A DNA stretch of 64,000 nt from an uncultured Adlercreutzia sp. (GTDB lineage: Bacteria; Actinomycetota; Coriobacteriia; Coriobacteriales; Eggerthellaceae), in assembly GCF_958431955.1 (NCBI RefSeq), contig NZ_CAUASN010000008.1:15581-79580 (forward strand), given 5' to 3'. Below the pieces are notes generated by a model. The model was not told the DNA's origin. It did no database searches and saw only the letters and a program-made list of their open reading frames with translations. Shown here one piece after another: positions 22,912 through 31,653 of the stretch; the stretch's first letter is position 1; every line of letters starts with the position of its first letter. Position numbers and translations under genes: made by a program.

Positions 22912-23865
22912 CTACAGCAGCACCTTCACGCCGAAGTAGGCGAGCACCACGATGCCCACGATGATGCGGTAGACGCCAAACGCGGTGAAGTCGTTCTTCT
23001 TGATATAGCCCATGAGGAACTTGATGGAGACGACCGACACCACGAACGCGGTCACGATGCCCACCGCGAGCACGGCGATCTCGGTGGCCGTCATGGCCAG
23101 GCCCACGGCCAGCAGGTACTTGATGAGCTTCAGCACGCCCCAGCCGAACATGACGGGAATGGCCAGAAAGAACGTGAACTCGGCCGCCGCGGTGCGCGAG
23201 CAGCCGCAGAGCATGCCGCCGATGATGGTGGAGCCCGAGCGGCTCGTGCCCGGGATGATGGCGAGCATCTGGAAGCAGCCGATCTTCAGCGCCGTCTTCC
23301 AATCGATCTCGTCCACGGTGCGCACACGGAACAGGGCCATCTCGGCATCGTCGCCGTCCTCGCCCGGCCCCACGGCCGGCACGGGCCGCGCGTGGGCACC
23401 GCGGGGAGCGCGGGGCTCGCGCGATGCCAGCCAGGCCGCCTCGCGCCTGCGGTTGCGCCGCTCCAGCAGGATGAACACCACGCCGTACACGATAAGGGCC
23501 ACGGCCACCGTCCAGGCGTTGTAGAAGTACTCGTTGAAGAAGTCGTCCAGGGTAAGGCCGATGGCCGCCGCCGGAATGCACCCGATGGCCACCATACCCC
23601 ACAGCCGCCACGTACCCCGGCGCTCGGCGACGGTCTTTCTCGGCGAGAAGGGATTCAGCTTGTGGAAGTACAGGATGAGCACGGCCATGATGGCGCCAAG
23701 CTGGATGACCACGAGGAACAGCTCGAGGAACTCCGCCGACACGTCCAGCTTCACGAACTCGTCCACCAGGATCATGTGGCCCGTGGAGGAAATGGGCAGC
23801 CACTCGGTGATGCCCTCCACGATGCCGATGAACAGCGCCTTCAGAATCTCGATGAACATATCCAT
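22912..23865 (-). CDS. uppP: Undecaprenyl-diphosphatase UppP (BacA)
   Basis: A 317-aa polytopic membrane phosphatase that recycles undecaprenyl pyrophosphate for peptidoglycan synthesis. The signature GIVEGITEWLPISSTGHMIL near residue 15 and IIPGTSRSGSTI in the second half are intact. The ATG at 23,865 is chosen over the longer frame, since the family begins directly with this first helix. Residues about 160-195 form a longer cytoplasmic loop with Arg/Pro-rich sequence, a modest insertion. It also confers bacitracin tolerance when overproduced in other bacteria. Confidence 0.94.
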   Translation of the reverse strand: MDMFIEILKALFIGIVEGITEWLPISSTGHMILVDEFVKLDVSAEFLELFLVVIQLGAIMAVLILYFHKLNPFSPRKTVAERRGTWRLWGMVAIGCIPAAAIGLTLDDFFNEYFYNAWTVAVALIVYGVVFILLERRNRRREAAWLASREPRAPRGAHARPVPAVGPGEDGDDAEMALFRVRTVDEIDWKTALKIGCFQMLAIIPGTSRSGSTIIGGMLCGCSRTAAAEFTFFLAIPVMFGWGVLKLIKYLLAVGLAMTATEIAVLAVGIVTAFVVSVVSIKFLMGYIKKNDFTAFGVYRIIVGIVVLAYFGVKVLL

Positions 23866-24272
23866 GGGAACGCCCGCACCTCTTCTCGTCGGAATATCGC
23901 GGCGGCAAGCGAGAGGATCCTCGAGGCCGGCCGCGCAGATGGAGCTGAAATCGTACCACGGGCGCCCGAGCGCTCCCCCACTTCCCAAGAAAGTCCACGT
24001 TTGGAACAGCGGGGGCGGCGGATTGCGACCATTGGCAACGCGCTTCTAACGTTTCAATTCCTATTATAAATCATTGCTTTTTATTTCATATATATCGGAA
24101 CACACGAACGCGGGCAGTGCTATGATCGATGGCCCGCACAAGACGCGAAGAGCCGTCGCTCCTTGGCAGACGCAGCCCAAATCCCCCACGCCCCGGGGCT
24201 CCTCCCCGCGCTGAAACGCGCCCTCGCGAGCTTCGCCCGCGAAGGGCCACCGCCGTCGATAAGGAGCACGCC
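23866..24272. other. 407-bp divergent intergenic region
   Basis: Lies between uppP and the LuxR-type gene, which diverge. An AT-rich block at 24,050-24,110 (TTTCAATTCC, TATTATAAATCATT, TTTATTTCATATATAT) is the most promoter-like DNA nearby and probably serves the LuxR gene or both. No gene or repeat is seen in the remainder. Confidence 0.45.
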
Positions 24273-24983
24273 ATGCAAACCCACGCCAGAACCGCCTCGC
24301 TCGCCAACAACCTACCCACGGCCGACCGCCGCCTTCCCTCGCCGACCCACCGCCGGCACAGCGCCCAGCGCGTCGCCGACATCCCCGCCGCCGAGGGCGG
24401 CGCCGATGGCACCGAGCCCGCCCCGGCTCGCACCGGTACCTCGCCCGCACCTCGCCCCCGAAGCCGCGCCGTCCTCGGAGGAGCCCTCGCCTGCCTCGCC
24501 GCCAGCTGCCTGCTCGCCGGGGCCGCGGGCTGCATCGCCCTCGGCGCGCCATCGCCTCTCGGTCTTGCGCACACGGCCGTCGCCATCGGGGGCGCTGCCG
24601 GTGCGCTCGGGCTCGTGGGCATCGGGGCCATCCTCGTCCTGCGCGCCCGCGGGCTGCGCGCCGACGAGGAGCGCCGTCGTCTGCGCAGTGCGCGCATCCG
24701 GCGCGAGCTGGGCCGCTTCGGGCTCACCCCGCGCGAGGCCGAGGTGGCCGAGCTCATCCTGGATCACTGCTGCTACCAGGACATCGCCTGCGCCCTCGGG
24801 CTCTCCCCGCGCACCGTGCAGTTCCACGCCTCGAACATATTCCACAAGGCGTCGGTCGCGCGGCGCCATGATTTCGAGCGGCTCGTCCTCGCCGAGGAGG
24901 AGCCCCGAGACGCCGATGGCGCGCCCTACGAGCATATCCGTCGCATTCGACGGGAGGGGAAAGGCGGCGAAGGGGTATCATAA
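24273..24983 (+). CDS. Membrane-anchored LuxR-type regulator
   Basis: A 236-aa protein: an Ala/Pro/Arg-rich N-terminus, two hydrophobic segments at about residues 67-88 and 95-118, then a LuxR C-terminal helix-turn-helix (RFGLTPREAEVAELILDHCC, DIACALGLSPRTVQFHASNI). The ATG at 24,273 follows AAGGAGC. Eggerthellaceae encode many LuxR proteins with multi-pass membrane halves; this one has only two helices. It lies 36 bases upstream of the acyltransferase gene and may control it. Confidence 0.83.
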   Translation: MQTHARTASLANNLPTADRRLPSPTHRRHSAQRVADIPAAEGGADGTEPAPARTGTSPAPRPRSRAVLGGALACLAASCLLAGAAGCIALGAPSPLGLAHTAVAIGGAAGALGLVGIGAILVLRARGLRADEERRRLRSARIRRELGRFGLTPREAEVAELILDHCCYQDIACALGLSPRTVQFHASNIFHKASVARRHDFERLVLAEEEPRDADGAPYEHIRRIRREGKGGEGVS

Positions 24984-25019
24984 CGCCGTCTAGCACCCGC
25001 GTCCCGAGGAAGTGCCGCC

Positions 25020-26168
25020 GTGACCCCATCTGCCCCCACGAACCGTTCCGCCGCCCCCGCCGGGCGCGCTGCGGCTATCCACGAGCAGCACGGGCGCGGC
25101 CGGGATGTCCCGGGCGACACCTGGGTGCACAACCTAGAGGCGGCCTGCGCGCTGCTCATCGCCTTCGGCTGCCTCATCTCCTTCGCCACGGCTGCCGGGT
25201 GCCTGAATGGCGCGCCCGCGGTGCACTGGATCCAGGACTGCCTGCTCACGCTACCCTTTCCCGTGCTCTACTTCGCGAGCGGGTACCTCTACCAGCGCTA
25301 CCGCAGCGTGCGCACGCCCCAGGCCTGGGCGGCGAACCTGCGGCGGGAGGCCGTGGTGCTGCTCGTGCCCTTCGCGGTGTTCACCGTGCTGAGCCTGGCC
25401 GCCAACGGCCTCGCGGGCGACGGCCGCCCGCTCACCCCCGGAAACCTCCTCGACGCGCTCTTCGTGAGGCCGGTAGCCCCGCTCGGGTACTTCCCCGTGT
25501 GCCTCATCCTCATCGCCATCACGCCCACCGCGGCCAGCCGCCGCAACGCCTCGCGCCTCCTGCTGGGGGCGCTCGCCCTGAAGGCGGCCATCGTCGTGCT
25601 CCTGTCGGCGCCCGCCACCGCCCCGGCCGCCGGGCAGCTCCCCTGGATCGTGAAGGCCGTGGCCGAGAGCTGGATCTGGTTCGCCTGCGGCGTGGGCGCG
25701 TCGCTCTTCCAGGTGTTGCCACTGCTGCGCAGCCGCGAGAAGGCCTGGGCGCTCGGCGCGCTGTGGGCGGCCGCCAGCGTCATCACCTTCCAGGCCGGCT
25801 GGCTCGGCGAGGCCTCCCACGCCATCCTGGACGCCATCGGCATCGCATGGCTCACATCGCTGTTCTCCTCGGCCTTCCGCTCGGGAGCCCAAAACGCCTT
25901 CTTCGGCTTCGTCTCGCGCTATACCATGGCCCTGTGGCTTGTGGCCCCCGTCGTGCTGAAGCTGCTCGTCGCCGGGCTGACGGCCGCGGGCCTCACGGCC
26001 ACCGGCGCACCGGCGATCTGCCTGGGCGCGGGCATTCTCGCCGGCTTCGGCGCTCCCGTGCTCATCATGGCCGCCCTCGAGCGCATCGGGAAGCTGGGCT
26101 TTATCGTATACCCCGCGCGCTACCTGCCGCCCGCACCCGTCCTCATCGAGCGCAAGGGCGTGCGCTAG
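25020..26168 (+). CDS. Acyltransferase-3-like polytopic membrane protein
   Basis: A 382-aa protein with a polar 35-residue N-terminus and about ten hydrophobic segments. NLEAACALLIAFGCLIS opens the first helix and FPVLYFASGYLYQRYRS follows, the pattern of the acyltransferase-3 family that O-acylates cell-surface sugars. The catalytic His expected in the first helix of that family is not obvious, so the enzyme class is tentative. The GTG start follows GAGGAAG. Its stop is one base before the methyltransferase ATG. Confidence 0.65.
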   Translation: MTPSAPTNRSAAPAGRAAAIHEQHGRGRDVPGDTWVHNLEAACALLIAFGCLISFATAAGCLNGAPAVHWIQDCLLTLPFPVLYFASGYLYQRYRSVRTPQAWAANLRREAVVLLVPFAVFTVLSLAANGLAGDGRPLTPGNLLDALFVRPVAPLGYFPVCLILIAITPTAASRRNASRLLLGALALKAAIVVLLSAPATAPAAGQLPWIVKAVAESWIWFACGVGASLFQVLPLLRSREKAWALGALWAAASVITFQAGWLGEASHAILDAIGIAWLTSLFSSAFRSGAQNAFFGFVSRYTMALWLVAPVVLKLLVAGLTAAGLTATGAPAICLGAGILAGFGAPVLIMAALERIGKLGFIVYPARYLPPAPVLIERKGVR

Positions 26169-26169
26169 C

Positions 26170-27078
26170 ATGGGCACATCCGCCGCGCCCGGCTCGCCGG
26201 CGCTCTCTCAGGCCGTAAGCGCCGATGACCCCCACTTCAATCCCTTCCGCTCCATGACCGACGGCGAGCTGCGCGACCCCAAGCAGCTCGTGGGCCTCGC
26301 CCGGGCCTGCGATGCCGACGCCGACGCGAACCGGCTCGCCGGCGGCCTGTTCATCGCCGAGTCGGCCAACGTAATCGAGCGGGCCCTGGATGCGGGCTGC
26401 ACCCCCTTCGCCGTACTCACCGACCGGCGCTGGGAGCGCGCCGCCGCGCCCCTTCTCGCGCGCATCGCCGAGGTCGCGCCGGCCGCGCCCGTCCTCGTGG
26501 CCCCGACCGCCGAGATCTGCGCCATCACCGGCTACCGGGAGACCCGCGGCCCCCTCGCCGCCTTCCTGCGCAGGCCCGAGCCGCCGCTGGAGGAGCTTCT
26601 GGCCGGCGCCCGTCGCGTGGCCGTGCTGGAGGACATCACCAACTACACGAACATCGGCGCCATCTTCCGCAGCGCCGCGGCGCTCGGAGTGGACGCGGTA
26701 CTGCTCACGCCCGCCTGCCACGACCCGCTCTTCCGCCGCGCCTCGCGCGTGTCCATGGGTGCGGTGTTCCAGGTGCCCTGGGCCCGCATCGGAGACGGCC
26801 GCGACTGGGCGGAGACGGGGGTGCGCCTCTTGCGCGAGCACGGGTTCGCCACGGCGGCCCTGGCGCTGTCCGACGACTCCATCCCCATCGACGACGCGCG
26901 GCTCGCCCGCGCCGAGAAGCTGGCGCTCGTGCTGGGCACCGAGGGCGACGGACTCGCAGAGCACACCATCGCCGCCTGCGACTGGACCGCGCGCATCCCC
27001 ATGGCCCACGGCGTCGACTCCCTGAACGTGGCCGCCGCGAGCGCCGTGGCCTTCTGGGAAACCCGCTGGCGGGGCTAG
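26170..27078 (+). CDS. SpoU/TrmH-family RNA 2'-O-methyltransferase
   Basis: A 302-aa SPOUT methyltransferase acting on rRNA or tRNA ribose. The three C-terminal motifs are clear: NIGAIFRSA (motif 1), LGTEGDGL (motif 2) and IPMAHGVDSLNVAAA (motif 3). The first 120 residues form the substrate-binding domain. It begins one base after the acyltransferase stop. Its TAG stop is shared base-for-base with the TAG of the converging kinase gene (CTAG, 27,075-27,078). Confidence 0.92.
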   Translation: MGTSAAPGSPALSQAVSADDPHFNPFRSMTDGELRDPKQLVGLARACDADADANRLAGGLFIAESANVIERALDAGCTPFAVLTDRRWERAAAPLLARIAEVAPAAPVLVAPTAEICAITGYRETRGPLAAFLRRPEPPLEELLAGARRVAVLEDITNYTNIGAIFRSAAALGVDAVLLTPACHDPLFRRASRVSMGAVFQVPWARIGDGRDWAETGVRLLREHGFATAALALSDDSIPIDDARLARAEKLALVLGTEGDGLAEHTIAACDWTARIPMAHGVDSLNVAAASAVAFWETRWRG

Positions 27079-28379
27079 AAGCCGCCCGGCAATCCGAGCG
27101 CGCCGGCGAGCGCGGCCGCAACCCCCACCGCCGCCACGCCGACGGCCACGAGCGCAATGCCGGCCACCCTCGGCCGCCATCCGCGCAGCAGCCACGCGCC
27201 CGGGGCCATGCGGCGCATCACGCGCACGTCGGCGAGCAGGAGGAACAGGCCCGTGAAGAACGGGTAGCCGAACATCCAGTATTGGAACATGAGCAGCCAT
27301 AGGGGCCACGCGACGTAAGGGCCCTCGGGGACGAAGGGCATCATCGCGAGCACCAGGGCGAACAGCAGCCACAGGACGAGGAGCGCGGCATCCCAGACAA
27401 GGCCCGCGGTCTCGTGGGGCGCCATGGTGGCGAAGCCGCGCCTCACGCACGAGGCGAACCGTCCCTGAGGAGGACGGGGCGGGGCCGCGTCGCCGGAAGC
27501 CGGTGCCGCTGCCGCCATCGGCACCGCGACCGCCGCCAGAAACGCCGCCTTCAGCTCGCGCACGCTCTGGAAGCGCGCCCGTGGGTCGAAGGCGCAAGCG
27601 CGGACGAGCACGGGGCGCAGGCACACAGGCACCTCGGGGCCCGAAAATCCCGCAGATGCCACCGACGGGTCGGGATCGCGCTCGCACACCAGGTAGTACA
27701 GCAGCATGCCGAGCGCGTACACGTCGCTGCGCACGTCGGTCTGCCCGTAGCCGAACTGCTCGGGCGGCGCGTAGGAGCGGGTTCCGAAATGGGTCGTGTC
27801 GCGCGGGGCGCCGTCGCGGAAGGCCCGCGCGATGCCGAAATCGATGATCGTGAGGCCCTCCCCGCCCACGATCACGTTGGAGGGCTTCAGGTCACGGTGG
27901 ATGATCGGGGCGGGAAACTGCTCGTGCAGCTCGGCCACGCCGTCGCACAGAGGCGGGAACCACCGGCGCGCCAGATCGAGGGAGGGATCGCGCTCGTACA
28001 CCTCGTCGCGCAAGGTGCGCCCGGCGACGTACTCCATGACCACGACCACCTCGCCGTCGGCCACGTGCACGTCGTAGATGCGCGGAAGGTGCCGGAAGCG
28101 CCGCCCGTCGCGCTGGGCCGCGAGCAGGTGGCGGTAGGCGTCCCCCAGCGAGGCCTCGGCACCGATGCGCTTGCGCACGAAGGGCCCGAGCTCGGCGGCA
28201 TTGGCGCCCACGAAGTAGACGACCTCGGTCGCCTCGTGAGGCGATGTCTTCAGCACCTCGGCGACGCGGTAGCAGTCGTCGCGGGCGAGAGCGTCCAGAT
28301 ATGCGGCAAGCGGGTCGTGTTCCATAAGGCCCATGGTAGCAGACGATCGCGCCACGGCCTCCCACGCCTCGTCCGACAT
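27075..28379 (-). CDS. Membrane-anchored Ser/Thr protein kinase
   Basis: About 434 aa. The kinase domain has IIHRDLKPSNV (catalytic loop), IIDFGIAR (DFG) and YAPPEQFG (APE), with the ATP lysine probably in FVRKRI. The glycine loop is degenerate (LKTSPHEATEVVYFV). The last 110 residues hold three or four hydrophobic segments, so the kinase faces the cytoplasm with a C-terminal membrane anchor and no extracellular sensor. The ATG at 28,379 is the least certain element; 28,415 is possible. It is encoded just after an XRE-type protein, an arrangement that suggests a regulatory pair. Confidence 0.85.
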   Translation of the reverse strand: MSDEAWEAVARSSATMGLMEHDPLAAYLDALARDDCYRVAEVLKTSPHEATEVVYFVGANAAELGPFVRKRIGAEASLGDAYRHLLAAQRDGRRFRHLPRIYDVHVADGEVVVVMEYVAGRTLRDEVYERDPSLDLARRWFPPLCDGVAELHEQFPAPIIHRDLKPSNVIVGGEGLTIIDFGIARAFRDGAPRDTTHFGTRSYAPPEQFGYGQTDVRSDVYALGMLLYYLVCERDPDPSVASAGFSGPEVPVCLRPVLVRACAFDPRARFQSVRELKAAFLAAVAVPMAAAAPASGDAAPPRPPQGRFASCVRRGFATMAPHETAGLVWDAALLVLWLLFALVLAMMPFVPEGPYVAWPLWLLMFQYWMFGYPFFTGLFLLLADVRVMRRMAPGAWLLRGWRPRVAGIALVAVGVAAVGVAAALAGALGLPGGF

Positions 28380-28470
28380 GCCGCCGTTCCAGGCCATCGC
28401 GCCGCCGCGCCCCATCGCCTTGCGCAGGCAGGCGGCCAGCCGCAGGCGCGAAAGGCGCGCCGCGTAGCCC

Positions 28471-28917
28471 CTACCCGATCGTCGCCTCCCCGAAGCGGTA
28501 GAGCTCCTCCTCGGTTTTCTGCAGCGTGTAGCCATGGGTGATCGCGAAGATGATGATGGCGTCGCGGCGGTTCTTGCAGTACAGCTCGTTCGCCCCGCCC
28601 GCCTGCAGAAGCCGGTTGGCCTCGCGTAGCGTGAGCCCGAGCGCGAAGGCGATCTTCAGCAGGTTGTCCCGCGAAGCCCGGCGCGCTCCGGTGAATATCT
28701 GGTAGCCGAAGGTCTCGTTCAGGCCCGCCTCCCGCACCACGGCGGCGCGCTTGAGCCCGCGCTCCTCCAGCAGCTGGTTCAGGTATCCCGACAAATCGCG
28801 GGAGCCCACCTCGTGCCTCCCGATGAAGGCGCACGGATCGGGCGCCTCCAGCAGCTCGGCCAGCATGTCCTCGGTCAGCGGCTCTTCCACCCGTCTCTTC
28901 CTTCTCCGTCGCGCCAT
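28471..28917 (-). CDS. XRE-like helix-turn-helix protein beside the kinase
   Basis: A 148-aa protein with a basic N-terminus and a central helix-turn-helix (LNQLLEERGLKRAAVVREAG, ETFGYQIFTGARRASRDNLL) in the size range of XRE-type domains. The C-terminal 45 residues (NRRDAIIIFAITHGYTLQKT) resemble a short effector tail. It lies immediately upstream of the kinase gene and in the same direction, so it is likely the kinase's partner or substrate, by inference. Confidence 0.75.
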   Translation of the reverse strand: MARRRRKRRVEEPLTEDMLAELLEAPDPCAFIGRHEVGSRDLSGYLNQLLEERGLKRAAVVREAGLNETFGYQIFTGARRASRDNLLKIAFALGLTLREANRLLQAGGANELYCKNRRDAIIIFAITHGYTLQKTEEELYRFGEATIG

Positions 28918-28992
28918 TGTCGTAGCCGTATTCTAGCGGCGCCCCGCATCTACCGCGATGCGGGGCGCCGAAAAACTCCGCCGAAGCAGCCC

Positions 28993-29709
28993 TTAGGCCA
29001 CCGAGAACGTGGCCTCGGCCAGAACCGTGTCGTCGAAGCTGATGAGCTCAGTGACCTCCACGGTTACATCGCTCGCATCCTCCAGCTCGTAGCCGATCTC
29101 CACCGTCGCCGACGAGCCGGGCTTCACATCGCTCAGGTACTTCTCGGAATCCCAGTCCGACCCGATGGCCGTGCTCAGCTCGACACCGTTCTGGAACACC
29201 TGGGGGTGCAGGGCCACCATGAAGCTTTGGGCCTCGTCGGAGTTGTTCGTGAAGGTGTAGGTGACAACCGCCACCGGCTCGCCCTCGTAGTCCTCGGTCA
29301 CCCGGCAGCCGTCAATGGTCACCGCGTAGTCGGATGCGGCCTCGGCCTGCTGGGCGGCTGCCGGCTCGGCATCGCCGGATTGCGCATCGGCCTGCTGGCC
29401 GGCCTGCGCCGCACCGGCATCATAGCCCGACTCCTCGAGCGCCTGGTCGAGCGCCGCGCTGAAGGCAGCCTGCATGACCAGCACCAAGACGACGGTGATC
29501 ACCGACAGCACCACACCCGCAATGGCGAGGCCCTTGCCGCTCTTCTTGCCGCGGGTAACCCCCACGATGCCGATGATGCCGAACACGATGCCGAGGACGG
29601 CCATCACGAACGACAGGTTGTTGACGATCGGCAGAACCGAGGTCGCGATTCCCACGATGCCCAGCACCAGCGAGGCCACCGCCATACCCGAACGGGGCAG
29701 CTTCTCCAT
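28993..29709 (-). CDS. DUF4190/DUF5067-type membrane protein
   Basis: A 238-aa protein. Two hydrophobic segments (residues about 8-50 and 60-85) form a DUF4190-like membrane part. An Ala/Gln/Asp-rich linker follows, then an extracellular beta-rich domain (residues about 128-238) with TYTFTNNSDEAQSFMVALHP, as in DUF5067. Such domains occur in Gram-positive surface proteins of unknown role. It stands alone; a terminator for the opposite-lying ABC operon is upstream. Confidence 0.75.
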   Translation of the reverse strand: MEKLPRSGMAVASLVLGIVGIATSVLPIVNNLSFVMAVLGIVFGIIGIVGVTRGKKSGKGLAIAGVVLSVITVVLVLVMQAAFSAALDQALEESGYDAGAAQAGQQADAQSGDAEPAAAQQAEAASDYAVTIDGCRVTEDYEGEPVAVVTYTFTNNSDEAQSFMVALHPQVFQNGVELSTAIGSDWDSEKYLSDVKPGSSATVEIGYELEDASDVTVEVTELISFDDTVLAEATFSVA

Positions 29710-29810
29710 ATTTCGCTCCTTCTCTCAGAAAGTTTCTCCTAAAGGGACAGGAAGTGAGGGTATCGGTTCTCGCGCGCGGTTTCATTAGCTGCCAGCTAAG
29801 GTCGGGCATA

Positions 29811-29842
29811 AAAAATCCCGAGCGCGGGCGGAGCGCTCGGGA
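29811..29842 (-). terminator. Terminator of the ABC transporter operon
   Basis: On the minus strand TCCCGAGCGC pairs perfectly with GCGCTCGGGA, followed by TTTTTTATG. It lies about 97 bases after the permease stop. This is the clearest intrinsic terminator in the window apart from the T-box. Confidence 0.92.
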
Positions 29843-29938
29843 CTGGTCGAAGGGGGGAAGGCCGGACGCGGCCAGGCGGAATGCGCGGGCCCCGCGGGCA
29901 TGGTGCGGCCCACAGGGAGGAGCGGACGTGCGGCGCGG

Positions 29939-30772
29939 CTAGCTCAGGTCCACCTTCGTGCGCACGAGATGGGCGGACAGGGCCAGCGAGCCCACGATGA
30001 CGCCGATGTTCACCATCAGCTGGACGAGGGAGACGGCGCCGAGCATCGCATTCCACGAGCCGGTGTTCCCGGTCATGGCGAGTACGCTGGCCGCCGAGAA
30101 CAGAAACGACACCACCCAGCTGAAGCCCAGGTAGATGCCCACGGCGGCGGCCACCTTGTGACGGTGCGCCCACCAGGCTCCCAAGGTGAGGGAGGCGAAG
30201 GCGAGTCCCAGGGCGTAGGCGCAGGTGATCAGCGTGTTCACGAAGGCGAGCAAAAGCCCGGCCGCGCCGCCGTCCAGCGTGAAGGCGAACCAGCCGGCCG
30301 TCAGCGAGAGCACCCCGGCCACCGCCTCCATATCTCCTCCGCCGACGACGGCCACCATGGCGGCGTACAGGCCCATGGCCGTGAAGGCGAACACGGTCAG
30401 CAGCAGGTAGGCCGCCCAGAACTTCGCCATGACGAGCGTGCCGGCGCGCACCGGCAGCGTGAGCGTGAGGTAGCCCTCGTCGGTGAACATGGTGCGGTAG
30501 AAGCGCATGACCACGAAGAGGTAGAGCGCCGCGATGGCGGCCCAGACGAGGAAGCCGCAGAATAGCGCGCCCAGGAACAGCACCACCGTGGCGTTCGCGG
30601 CGAGCGCGGCCCCGGTCACGTACCCGCTGCCGTAGCCGGCCGCGTCGCTCACGGCCATGGCCGAACCGAAGGCGGCGATGCCCGCGATGCCGGCCGCCAC
30701 CATCACGGCGAGCATGATGGCCGCGGGCTTCCACAACGAGCGCATCTCGTGCGCGAACAGCTTGCCTAGCAT
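29939..30772 (-). CDS. ABC-2 type transporter permease
   Basis: A 277-aa membrane protein with six hydrophobic segments. It starts MLGKLFAHEMRSLWKPAAIM, and an amphipathic segment with TDEGYLTLTLPVRAG lies between the second and third, as in ABC-2 permeases next to YtrA-type ATPases. It overlaps the ATPase gene by seven bases. The substrate is unknown. Confidence 0.87.
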   Translation of the reverse strand: MLGKLFAHEMRSLWKPAAIMLAVMVAAGIAGIAAFGSAMAVSDAAGYGSGYVTGAALAANATVVLFLGALFCGFLVWAAIAALYLFVVMRFYRTMFTDEGYLTLTLPVRAGTLVMAKFWAAYLLLTVFAFTAMGLYAAMVAVVGGGDMEAVAGVLSLTAGWFAFTLDGGAAGLLLAFVNTLITCAYALGLAFASLTLGAWWAHRHKVAAAVGIYLGFSWVVSFLFSAASVLAMTGNTGSWNAMLGAVSLVQLMVNIGVIVGSLALSAHLVRTKVDLS

Positions 30773-31518
30773 CGGAACTCCTCTCGGAAGTACGCATCCA
30801 GCGTCGTGCCCTTCTCCTGGGTCACGTAGGGCACCGGGGCGTGCAGCAGCATGGTGCCGTAGCGCAGCAGGATGAAGTCGTCGAGCACCGACTCCACGTC
30901 GCGCACCAGATGCGTGGAGAGAATGACGGTGGAGGCGGGGCGGTAGCCGCGGATGATGGTCGAGAGGATGTAGTCGCGGGCCGCCGGATCAACCCCGCCG
31001 ATGGGCTCGTCGAGCAGGTAGAGGGCTGCATGGCGCGCCATCACGAGAGTCAGCTGCACCTTCTCCACCGTGCCCTTGGAAAGCGTCGAGCACGCGGCGG
31101 CGGGATCGACCCCCAGGCGCGCCAGCATATCGTGGGCCATGGGCCGGTCGAAGTCGGCGTAGAAGTCGGCGAAGTAGGCGAGCATCTCGCGCACCCGCAT
31201 GGAGCGCGGGAAATAGGGGCGCTCAGGCAAAAACGAGACGACCGCCTTGCTCTCGGGGCCGACGGGCAGGCCGGCCACGCGGATATCGCCCGAGGTGGGA
31301 TGGCTCACGCCGGCGACCATCTTCAGCAGGGTGGTCTTGCCCGAGCCGTTGGGGCCGAGCAAGCCCACGATGCGGCCCGGGGGCACCGATATGCTGAAGC
31401 GGTCGAGCGCCGCCCGGCCGCCGTAGGCCTTGGTCAGATTCTGGCACCACAGCGCCGGCGCCGGGCCGGCGGCGGCCGTGGGCTGCGGCGCAGCGGCTTG
31501 GGGCTCAAGGGCAACCAC
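30766..31518 (-). CDS. ABC transporter ATPase
   Basis: A 250-aa ABC ATPase. Walker A GLLGPNGSGKTTLL and Walker B LYLLDEPIGGVD are intact. The ABC signature is unusual, reading STLSKGTVEKVQL instead of LSGGQ; this KG variant is known in YtrB-like ATPases. The switch His lies in ILSTHLVRDVE. The GTG at 31,518 follows GAGGAGG and is preferred over upstream ATGs. The two-gene operon ends at the terminator at 29,811. Confidence 0.9.
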   Translation of the reverse strand: MVALEPQAAAPQPTAAAGPAPALWCQNLTKAYGGRAALDRFSISVPPGRIVGLLGPNGSGKTTLLKMVAGVSHPTSGDIRVAGLPVGPESKAVVSFLPERPYFPRSMRVREMLAYFADFYADFDRPMAHDMLARLGVDPAAACSTLSKGTVEKVQLTLVMARHAALYLLDEPIGGVDPAARDYILSTIIRGYRPASTVILSTHLVRDVESVLDDFILLRYGTMLLHAPVPYVTQEKGTTLDAYFREEFRC

Positions 31519-31653
31519 AGGAGACCTCCTCATCCGTCGGGTTTGCTGAGGCCATCCTAGCATCGGCGCGTCCGGCAGCGGCGGAATACCATCGAATGAG
31601 CGAATCGCCCATGCAAGGCGGGGCCGCAGTTTTGCGCGAAAACGCGCCGGCGG

